Part shown: positions 1 to 4,682 of the stretch, one piece after another | Layout of the letters: the number at the start of each line of letters is the position of its first letter | Position numbering within the stretch: the stretch's first letter is position 1 | Origin: Candidatus Geoarchaeota archaeon | Lineage (GTDB): Archaea; Thermoproteota; Thermoprotei; Gearchaeales; WAQG01 | DNA length: 5,150 nucleotides | Reading direction: 5' to 3' | Assembly (NCBI GenBank): GCA_015520395.1 | Contig: WAQG01000252.1 | Coordinates: 1 to 5,150 of the forward strand | Program-made: the position numbers and the translations under genes | The notes under the pieces: model-generated | What the model saw: the letters and a program-made list of their open reading frames with translations, nothing else | Databases searched by the model: none | What the model was told of the DNA's origin: nothing

Positions 1-26
1 CAAGGAAATCACGGTGGAAGCCTAAG

Positions 27-278
27 TTAAGCCCCATCAGACCTCCCCCGACGGACGGATGACAGGCGCTTATAAGCGGTTTGAAATATCAGATACCAGC
101 CCGCCAACCAGCCGGCCAGAAGGGCCACACCCATAGCCCCCCTAAGAATCCCGGTGAGCACCCTTTTTGACGGTAGCTCGAACGGGACTATGAACCTGGC
201 TATCGCGTAGCTTACAGCGAGGAGCATGGCCCAGCTCACAAGCTGTATGAATAGAAGGGTTAAAGTTGAGCGCCTCAT
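27..278 (-). CDS. Small two-helix membrane protein of unknown function
   Basis: I do not recognise this 83-aa protein. It has a basic N-terminus (MRRS), a hydrophobic segment at about residues 6-31, a short polar turn (about 34-40, ELPSKR), a second hydrophobic segment at about 42-66, and a basic, polar C-terminal tail (about 69-83, KRLSSVRRGR). This pattern predicts a small integral membrane protein with two helices; by the positive-inside rule both ends probably face the cytoplasm. Its ATG shares the ATGA overlap with the TGA stop of the upstream sugar-phosphate transferase gene. A good Shine-Dalgarno match (GGGGTGAGG, complement of 281-289) lies inside the end of that gene, so translational coupling is likely. 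The pairing suggests a role with the transferase in lipid-linked sugar synthesis, but that is inference. No catalytic motif is visible. The gene is probably real because of its start signal and overlap. Confidence 0.72.
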   Translation of the reverse strand: MRRSTLTLLFIQLVSWAMLLAVSYAIARFIVPFELPSKRVLTGILRGAMGVALLAGWLAGWYLIFQTAYKRLSSVRRGRSDGA

Positions 279-1273
279 AGCCTCACCCCCGTGAGGAGGC
301 CTGTTATAAGGGCGAGGATGAATGAAGATGTGGATAGTATGGCCAGCACCCTTATCACCTCAGGCTCGGTTCTAGGGCCGTCGGAAACCATGAGCCGCAC
401 CAGCGTTAGGGGAGCCCTACCTTCGCCCGAATCCCAGATAAGCCCCCTATCGTCGATAACCGTGGGCCTTGGAATACTGGTTCTTGTAAAGAGTCCTCTC
501 ACGCTTGAAAGGCTGGAGAAACCGTTCATTATGTGGGGCATCATCCCAACAATAGCTACTATTTCAACGCCGCCCACCACAGCTATGGCGCCCAGCATGC
601 CCCCCACAAACAGGTCGCCCACGTTGCCAAGAAACAGCCTGGCAGGATACCTGTTATAGTGTAGGATGGCTATAAGCGAGGCTACGAGTATGATCGAGGG
701 CATCCAGGCATCTCTACCCTGGATGAGGGCTATTATCGCCATGGCCAGGAACACCGGGATCGTTGTTATGGGCGTCGCGCCATTAACCACATCAAGCATG
801 TTGACGGCGTTGGCTGGAACGGCTATGGAGAATGGGAGGAGCAGCGTATAAAGAATGGTGATCCTCGTCCTTGGGAGGAAGGGAAGGGCTGGTCTCGGAT
901 TGTAGCATCCGCACAGGTAGATCGGGAGGAATGCCACCATCGTTAAGGCTGGCTTAAGCTTATCGCCCAGGTCCTTAAGATCGTCGATAAGCCCCACTAG
1001 CCCTGCGAGCAGCCCAGACGACAACGCTACAAGCCACCTAAAGTCTATAGCCCCCGTGAGCAGCAGGAGTGTAAATCCAGCTGAAACCCCAAAGAGCAGC
1101 GCTATTCCACCCATCTCGGCGACGGGCCTTCTAAGCTCGGCAGGTTTATGGACATCTATCCCGGTCTTCCCGATTCTCTCCATGTAGGACTTGACCAGCC
1201 TTGCGGACGCGAGCGTCAGGATGAATGTTATGAGTAGTGAGGCTGCAATGCTGGCCTCCGCCACGGAAGGCAT
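275..1273 (-). CDS. GPT/MraY-family glycosyl-1-phosphate transferase (AglH-like)
   Basis: This 332-aa polytopic membrane enzyme belongs to the GPT/MraY/Alg7 family (glycosyltransferase 4), which transfers a sugar-1-phosphate from a UDP-sugar to a polyprenyl phosphate. In archaea the usual acceptor is dolichyl phosphate, the first step of N-glycan assembly, so an AglH-like UDP-GlcNAc:dolichyl-phosphate GlcNAc-1-phosphotransferase is the best guess. Visible family motifs are DVHKP at 40-44 followed by AEMGG (52-56), the Mg-binding DD pair at 97-98 in GLIDDLKDLGDKLKP, the NAVNMLDVVNG block at 155-165 (N155, N158, D161), and GNVGDLFVGG at 216-225 (D220). A polar loop of about 246-305 beginning PHIMNG precedes a last helix (about 308-330). 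Length and about ten hydrophobic stretches fit the family. The ATG start has an AGGG Shine-Dalgarno 13 bases or less upstream, overlapping the ndk stop region. Substrate specificity cannot be read from the sequence. Confidence 0.9.
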   Translation of the reverse strand: MPSVAEASIAASLLITFILTLASARLVKSYMERIGKTGIDVHKPAELRRPVAEMGGIALLFGVSAGFTLLLLTGAIDFRWLVALSSGLLAGLVGLIDDLKDLGDKLKPALTMVAFLPIYLCGCYNPRPALPFLPRTRITILYTLLLPFSIAVPANAVNMLDVVNGATPITTIPVFLAMAIIALIQGRDAWMPSIILVASLIAILHYNRYPARLFLGNVGDLFVGGMLGAIAVVGGVEIVAIVGMMPHIMNGFSSLSSVRGLFTRTSIPRPTVIDDRGLIWDSGEGRAPLTLVRLMVSDGPRTEPEVIRVLAILSTSSFILALITGLLTGVRL

Positions 1274-1286
1274 CGCCTGGATCCCT

Positions 1287-1874
1287 CTAGAGCCCGTAGA
1301 TTATCCCCTCATCCGCCCTCCTATAACTGTAGATCTCGTCTTTGCTGAACCAGAAGTTTATCTCGAACTCCGCCGTTTCCGGGCTGTCCGAGGCGTGGAC
1401 AAGGTTCCTTAGGGGCCGCTTCAGCAGGTTCGCCAGCTCGGGGCTGTCTGTTGAGAAGTCCCCCCTTATCGTCCCGGGCTCGGCGTCGAAGGGCCTTGTA
1501 GCACCCACTATCTTCCTTACCACATAGATGGCCCTGTTTCCCTCAACCACCATAGCGACACAGGGCCCCGAGGCTAGGAAGTCCGCAAGCCACTCCTTAA
1601 TCCTCCTCCCTATGGCTACCGGATCGTCAGTTCCGAAATCCCTTGCCGGGTCTATCCCCAGCTGCCTGTAGACTGAGAGCGACTTTTCAGCCACACTTCT
1701 GAGCCACCCCTCGTCCGACGGGTAAAACTTCATTGCCTGCTCCTTTGTCGGCCAGACCATCTTAAGGGCGACAACCTTAAGCCCCGTCCTCTCTATCCGC
1801 CTTATTATCTCTCCTATCAAACCCCTCTTGACGCCGTCAGGCTTTATCATCACGAAAGTTCTCTCAACCCTCAT
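1287..1874 (-). CDS. ndk: Nucleoside diphosphate kinase, long archaeal form
   Basis: NDK transfers the gamma-phosphate from ATP to NDPs through a phosphohistidine and so supplies GTP, UTP, CTP and dNTPs in the cytosol. The catalytic His is H160 in NLVHASDSPE. The N-terminal ERTFVMIKPDGVKRGL (4-19) carries the nucleotide-contacting K11, and GTIRGDF is at 134-140. At 195 aa the protein is longer than the usual 140-155. Compared from memory with human NDK it has about 34 extra residues between strand 2 and SGPCVAMV (roughly 52-97) and about 10 more before the catalytic loop (141-156). I recall similar insertions in Thermoproteales NDKs. I place the start at ATG 1872-1874 because a GAGG motif lies 8 bases upstream and MRVERTF matches family N-termini. 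The frame stays open to 2003, but that extension looks non-homologous. It is first gene of the minus-strand unit, 13 bases ahead of the sugar transferase. Confidence 0.95.
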   Translation of the reverse strand: MRVERTFVMIKPDGVKRGLIGEIIRRIERTGLKVVALKMVWPTKEQAMKFYPSDEGWLRSVAEKSLSVYRQLGIDPARDFGTDDPVAIGRRIKEWLADFLASGPCVAMVVEGNRAIYVVRKIVGATRPFDAEPGTIRGDFSTDSPELANLLKRPLRNLVHASDSPETAEFEINFWFSKDEIYSYRRADEGIIYGL

Positions 1875-1882
1875 GACATATT

Positions 1883-1911
1883 CCTCAGTGCGTAGACCTT
1901 TAAAATGGTTA
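1883..1911 (-). promoter_or_regulatory. Probable ndk promoter and start signals
   Basis: On the minus strand a TATA-like TTTTAAA (complement of 1899-1905) sits about 28 bases before the ndk ATG. A GAGG Shine-Dalgarno motif (complement of 1883-1886) lies 8 bases before the ATG. The two are hard to reconcile: with normal archaeal spacing this TATA box would start transcription within a few bases of the ATG, leaving the GAGG untranscribed. Either the mRNA is nearly leaderless or a weaker A/T-rich box near 1941-1950 drives a longer leader. Confidence 0.4.
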
Positions 1912-1914
1912 TTG

Positions 1915-1935
1915 GGGCGCCCTGCAGCGGGCCCG
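1915..1935. repeat. GC-rich block of adjacent palindromes in the ndk-icd gap
   Basis: Three perfect palindromes run almost end to end: GGGCGCCC (1915-1922), CTGCAG (1922-1927) and CGGGCCCG (1928-1935). The block contrasts with the AT-rich sequence around it. In RNA, GCCC (1919-1922) could pair with GGGC (1929-1932). It may be an operator or a leader hairpin for ndk, but short GC palindromes also arise by chance in GC-rich DNA. Confidence 0.35.
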
Positions 1936-1984
1936 GCATGTACATATTTTCTATTCATGTAGATTGACGTGTTAAGATTACCGT

Positions 1985-2007
1985 GCCGAAACATATAAGA
2001 CATATAT
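1985..2007 (+). promoter_or_regulatory. Probable icd promoter with tandem TATA-like repeats
   Basis: The motif ACATATA occurs twice 9 bases apart (1991-1997 and 2000-2006), the first preceded by a BRE-like GCCGAAA (1985-1991). With the usual distance of about 26 bases from TATA centre to transcription start, the first box would initiate near 2020-2022 and the second near 2029-2031. Both would yield a short leader carrying the Shine-Dalgarno at 2031-2037 in front of TTG 2044. This is the only strong archaeal promoter pattern in front of icd. Confidence 0.55.
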
Positions 2008-2030
2008 CAAAGCTGCCCGATGGTATACTT

Positions 2031-2037
2031 GGGGTGG
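2031..2037 (+). promoter_or_regulatory. Shine-Dalgarno deciding the icd start
   Basis: GGGGTGG ends 6 bases before TTG 2044. The GGTG core starts 11 bases before TTG, exactly as in the genes starting at 3469 and 4683. The upstream in-frame ATG 2020 has no such motif (its upstream bases read CAAAGCTGCCCG), so it would need leaderless initiation. Confidence 0.6.
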
Positions 2038-2043
2038 AGCCTG

Positions 2044-3324
2044 TTGAGCGTTGAGCCCCTCGAGACCCCAGAGTTCGAGAAGCTGAAGCTGCCTGAGGAG
2101 GGCGAGAAGATAAGGGTTGTTGGTGGTAAGCTCGTCGTGCCCAACGAGCCCATAATCCCATTCATAGAGGGCGACGGGATCGGGCCTGAGATCGTTAGGC
2201 TGGCCAAGAAGGTTGTCGACACGGCCGTCGAGGTGGCCTATGGAGGCTCTAGGAGGATCGTCTGGTGGGAAATATATGCTGGAAGCAAGGCCGTGAAGAA
2301 GTACGGCGAGCTGCTCCCCAAGGACACCCTAAACGCGATAAGGTACGCAATCGTGGCCATAAAGGGCCCCATCACAACCCCCGTGGGCGGTGGGTACAGG
2401 AGCCTTAACGTGGCTATCAGGCAGAAGCTTGACCTCTACGCCAACATAAGGCCCGCCAAGTACATCAAGGGCATGCCCGCACCCCTGAAGGCAGCCGAGA
2501 AGGTGGACTTCGTGATATTCAGGGAGAACATAGAGGATCTGTATGCGGGGATAGAGTGGCCGTACGACAGCCCTGAGGCCAAGAAGATTAGGGAGTTTCT
2601 CAAGAGGGAGTTTGGCATAGAGATTAGGGAGGACTCCGGGATAGGGATAAAGCCGATAAGCAAGTTCAGGACTCAGAGGTTTGTCAGGAAGGCGCTTAAC
2701 TACGCTATTGAGAAGAACCGCAGGGTCGTCACGCTGATGCATAAGGGCAACATCATGAAGTATACCGAGGGGGCGTTCAGGGAGTGGGGCTACGAGGTCG
2801 CCCTGACCGAGTTCAGGGACTATATTGTGACCGAAGATGAGGTTAAGACTAAGTATGGGGGCGTTGTACCGGAGGGTAAGATACTGTTCAATGACAGGAT
2901 AGCCGACAACATGCTTCAGCAGATAATCACAAGGCCCGGGGAATACGATATCATAGTCTGCCCGAACGTCAACGGCGACTACATAAGCGATGAGGCCAAC
3001 GCGCTGATAGGGGGGATCGGCATAGCCCCCAGCGCCAACGTCGGGGACTACATGGCGGTTTTCGAGCCCGTCCACGGGACTGCTCCAAAGTATGCTGGGA
3101 AGGATGTAGCTAACCCGACCGCCGAGATAAGGAGCGCCGCACTGATGCTGGACTACATTGGCTGGAAGGAGGCTGCCAAGCTTATAGAGTCGGCAGTCGA
3201 GAAGGCCATATCCTCGGGAAGGGTCACCCAGGACATCGCTAGGCACATACCCGGCCTAAAGCCCCTTAAGGCAAGCGAGTACACCGAAGTGCTGATCAAG
3301 ATAATCAAGGGCGAGATAGAATAG
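2044..3324 (+). CDS. icd: NADP-dependent isocitrate dehydrogenase
   Basis: This enzyme oxidatively decarboxylates isocitrate to 2-oxoglutarate in the cytosolic TCA cycle. From TTG 2044 it has 426 aa, normal for the family. All substrate and metal residues known from the E. coli enzyme can be matched: S120, N122, R126 (RSLNVAIRQ), R136 (ANIRP), R160 and Y167 (FRENIEDLYAG), K234 (HKGNIMKYTEG), D288 (NDRIADNML), D312 and D316 (NGDYISD). GTAPKYAG supplies K349 and Y350, with R400 in VTQDIARH. These correspond to NADP-binding positions K344, Y345 and R395 of E. coli; Y391 is replaced by Q396, as I recall for the NADP-linked Aeropyrum enzyme. The TTG start is chosen for its Shine-Dalgarno; ATG 2020 would add 8 residues (MVYLGWSL). 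It is divergent from ndk and appears monocistronic, since the next gene has its own promoter. Confidence 0.97.
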   Translation: MSVEPLETPEFEKLKLPEEGEKIRVVGGKLVVPNEPIIPFIEGDGIGPEIVRLAKKVVDTAVEVAYGGSRRIVWWEIYAGSKAVKKYGELLPKDTLNAIRYAIVAIKGPITTPVGGGYRSLNVAIRQKLDLYANIRPAKYIKGMPAPLKAAEKVDFVIFRENIEDLYAGIEWPYDSPEAKKIREFLKREFGIEIREDSGIGIKPISKFRTQRFVRKALNYAIEKNRRVVTLMHKGNIMKYTEGAFREWGYEVALTEFRDYIVTEDEVKTKYGGVVPEGKILFNDRIADNMLQQIITRPGEYDIIVCPNVNGDYISDEANALIGGIGIAPSANVGDYMAVFEPVHGTAPKYAGKDVANPTAEIRSAALMLDYIGWKEAAKLIESAVEKAISSGRVTQDIARHIPGLKPLKASEYTEVLIKIIKGEIE

Positions 3325-3382
3325 GGGATTCGGGAGGGTCTTCGCCCACGAGCCCTCAGCTGCCTAGAGACCCGAGAGCCCC
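3324..3382 (+). other. Possible stem-loop in the icd 3' region
   Basis: Directly after the icd stop, GGGTCT (3336-3341) can pair perfectly with AGACCC (3368-3373). An outer stem GGGG (3324-3327) with CCCC (3379-3382) plus TTC/GAG pairs (3329-3331 with 3376-3378) extends it around an internal loop. It could stabilise the 3' end or contribute to transcript ending. No long T-tract follows directly; the nearest short one is TTTT at 3430-3433. The region is GC-rich, so chance pairing is possible. The rest of the 144-base gap holds only the downstream promoter; I see no small ORF or tRNA in it. Confidence 0.3.
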
Positions 3383-3421
3383 GCTGTTGTAGCTAGTCGG
3401 CTTACTATCTCCCTATGGTAT

Positions 3422-3434
3422 GAAACCTATTTTA
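3422..3434 (+). promoter_or_regulatory. Promoter for the PAC2-Hsp20 unit
   Basis: A BRE-like GAAAC (3422-3426) sits directly in front of a TATA-like TATTTTA (3428-3434). With a spacing of about 26 bases from the box centre, transcription would begin near 3457. That leaves a leader of about 12 bases that contains the Shine-Dalgarno GGTGA (3458-3462) in front of TTG 3469. Promoter, start point and ribosome site agree with each other, so the genes at 3469 onward probably form a unit separate from icd. Confidence 0.6.
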
Positions 3435-3457
3435 CCCTGGATGAGGCATTATTATTT

Positions 3458-3462
3458 GGTGA
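3458..3462 (+). promoter_or_regulatory. Shine-Dalgarno of the PAC2-family gene
   Basis: GGTGA lies 6 bases before TTG 3469 and matches the GGTGA part of the archaeal GGAGGTGAT consensus. No ATG or GTG in frame lies nearby with a comparable signal, so it supports the TTG start. Confidence 0.6.
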
Positions 3463-3468
3463 AGCCTT

Positions 3469-4212
3469 TTGTCTGTGGCAAGGTTTGTGGATGTTAGGGA
3501 GGTGAGGCCCGAGTCTTTGGTGGTCGGGCTGCCTGATACCGGGCTTGTCGGAGTGATTTCGGCCTCCCATATGATTAGGGAGCTAGGGATGGAGGAGGTC
3601 GCCTATCTCGAGTCAGAGCTCCTACCACCCCTCGTGGTTATACACGACGGTGAGCCAAAGCATCCTGTGAGGATATTCCATCGGGATGGCATCGCCGTGG
3701 TCGTTTCGGAGATCGCCCTCCCCCCAAACATAGTAGCTCCAATCTCCTCCGCCCTCTTCGAATGGGCAAGATCCCACAGAGTTAAGGTGATATATTCAAT
3801 TACGGGGCTCGCCGTCCCCAACAGGCTCGACATAGAGAAGCCGAGGGTCTATGGGGTGTCGGTGCCCGTGGAACTTATGGAGAGGCTTAGGGACGCAGGC
3901 GTCGAGCAGCTTAAGGAGGGCATGCTCGTCGGGGTTCACGCCCTCCTCCTAAGGGACTCCAGCAAACACGGGATAGACAACGTGGTTCTCCTGGCTGAAT
4001 CCCACTACGCTTACCCTGATCCAGGCGCCGCGGCATCAATACTTGAGTGTCTGGGCAAGCATCTCGGATTTGAGGTGAACCTTAAGCCTCTCCTCGAGCA
4101 GGCTGAGGAGATAAGGGTTAAGGCTAGGGATCTGATGAGAAGGACGGCCCAGATGATGCAGATGATGGAGAAGATGAAGGAGAGGGAGGTGCCTCTCCTC
4201 TACTATAGGTAG
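3469..4212 (+). CDS. PAC2-family proteasome assembly chaperone-like protein
   Basis: This 247-aa protein matches the archaeal PAC2 family (PbaA/PbaB type), relatives of eukaryotic proteasome assembly chaperones. Family features are the glycine-rich N-terminal GLPDTGLVGVISASHMI (20-36), LPPLVVIHDGEP with PVRIF (52-70), IYSITGLAVPNRLD (108-121), a repeated nucleoside-phosphorylase-like alpha/beta fold with EGMLVGVHALLL (150-161), and YPDPGAAASILECL (182-195). A charged helix of about 205-240, probably coiled coil and Met-rich (MMQMMEKMKE), leads to the very C-terminus LLYYR. The final Tyr-Tyr-Arg fits the HbYX rule (hydrophobic, Tyr, any) by which activators dock into 20S proteasome alpha-ring pockets. 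Pyrococcus PbaB is known to activate the proteasome this way, so proteasome binding in the cytosol is a good inference here. It starts at TTG behind GGTGA. The Hsp20 gene follows after 13 bases (4 if the longer Hsp20 start is used), supporting a shared protein-quality-control role. Confidence 0.88.
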   Translation: MSVARFVDVREVRPESLVVGLPDTGLVGVISASHMIRELGMEEVAYLESELLPPLVVIHDGEPKHPVRIFHRDGIAVVVSEIALPPNIVAPISSALFEWARSHRVKVIYSITGLAVPNRLDIEKPRVYGVSVPVELMERLRDAGVEQLKEGMLVGVHALLLRDSSKHGIDNVVLLAESHYAYPDPGAAASILECLGKHLGFEVNLKPLLEQAEEIRVKARDLMRRTAQMMQMMEKMKEREVPLLYYR

Positions 4213-4221
4213 GGGGGTGGT
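4213..4221 (+). promoter_or_regulatory. Shine-Dalgarno favouring the inner Hsp20 start
   Basis: GGGGGTGGT resembles the consensus GGAGGTGAT, with G for A at two places. Its GGTG core (4216-4219) ends 6 bases before GTG 4226. The alternative GTG 4217 has only AGGT (4207-4210) upstream, and GTG 4220 lies too close to either motif. Confidence 0.45.
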
Positions 4222-4225
4222 GGCG

Positions 4226-4657
4226 GTGGAGAGGAGGAGGCGGAGCATCTTCGAGATCATCAACGAGCTGTTCAGGGAGGTTGAGGAGAGGTTTGAGGAG
4301 GTCTTCGAGGAGTTTGAGAGGCCCCTCTGGGATCCTGTTAAGCGGGAGCTGACCCCCCTGACCGAGGTGAGGGACGAGTACGACGAGGTGGTTGTTACGG
4401 CGGATCTCCCATACGTCAGAAGCCTGGATGACGTGGAGGTCTCTATAGAGGGGCGGGTCGTCACGATAAGGGCTAAGCTCTCCCGGCCAGTTAGGCATGA
4501 GGGATGGGCCTACGGCTCCTGCGATTACGACACTTGGTTTAAGAGGCTCACGCTTCCCTACGAGGTGGAGCCATCAGGATTCTCGATAAGGTTTAAGAAT
4601 GGTATACTGGAGCTGAGGCTTAAGAAGAAACGCGGAAGGCTAATAAGGATAGAGTAG
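4226..4657 (+). CDS. hsp20: Small heat-shock protein, Hsp20/alpha-crystallin family
   Basis: This ATP-independent holdase chaperone binds unfolding proteins in the cytosol as a large oligomer. From GTG 4226 it has 143 aa. The N-terminal arm (1-37) is highly charged and helical (RRRRSIFEIINELF, then Glu/Phe repeats) and ends in WDP. The alpha-crystallin domain spans about 44-135: LTEVRDEYDEVVVTADLPYV begins it, and FKNGILELRLKK (123-134) is the hallmark last strand with the conserved NG-L. The C-terminal tail RLIRIE contains the I-x-I motif (I140, I142) that locks dimers into oligomers. Three in-frame GTG starts exist (4217, 4220, 4226). I prefer 4226 for its better Shine-Dalgarno; 4217 would add Met-Val-Ala. 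It lies directly behind the PAC2 gene without its own promoter, so coupled expression of the two is likely. A single Cys (C99) is present in the domain. Confidence 0.93.
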   Translation: MERRRRSIFEIINELFREVEERFEEVFEEFERPLWDPVKRELTPLTEVRDEYDEVVVTADLPYVRSLDDVEVSIEGRVVTIRAKLSRPVRHEGWAYGSCDYDTWFKRLTLPYEVEPSGFSIRFKNGILELRLKKKRGRLIRIE

Positions 4658-4662
4658 ACGCG

Positions 4663-4680
4663 CCTCCCACCGGTGGAAGG
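4663..4680 (+). promoter_or_regulatory. Dyad symmetry containing the ribosome site of the last gene
   Basis: The 18-base CCTCCCACCGGTGGAAGG is a palindrome with one mismatched pair (4666/4677); its centre CCACCGGTGG (4667-4676) is perfect. The right half holds the Shine-Dalgarno GGTGG (4672-4676), whose GGTG core starts 11 bases before TTG 4683. In RNA the left half could pair with it around a CCGG loop and hide it; in DNA it could be a protein site. Confidence 0.4.
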
Positions 4681-4682
4681 AC

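Noticed and set aside
1..26. Possible start of another minus-strand gene (GTG, complement of 10-12) with AGG 8 bases upstream
   Set aside because: Only four codons are visible before the window edge, too few to support a gene.
291..1527. Several short plus-strand frames opposite the sugar transferase and ndk
   Set aside because: All lie antisense to well-supported genes and lack recognisable domains or ribosome sites.
1875..2003. 43-residue N-terminal extension of ndk to an upstream ATG
   Set aside because: The extension has low-complexity, unrelated sequence, covers the promoter region, and the inner ATG at 1874 has a GAGG site and matches family N-termini.
2436..2663. 75-codon minus-strand frame inside icd
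   Set aside because: Antisense shadow of icd with no independent support.
2329..3246. 305-codon open frame antisense to icd
   Set aside because: It lies wholly opposite a gene with every active-site residue of isocitrate dehydrogenase. Its translation shows no recognisable motif, and GC-biased third positions explain the missing stops.
3325..3468. tRNA or C/D-box guide RNA in the icd-PAC2 gap
   Set aside because: No T-arm consensus on either strand and no paired C and D boxes; ATGAGG at 3441-3446 alone is not enough.
4036..4498. Two overlapping minus-strand frames opposite the PAC2 and hsp20 genes
   Set aside because: Their Ser/Leu/Pro-rich products are typical of antisense reads through Glu/Lys/Arg-rich coding sequence, with no motif or start signal.
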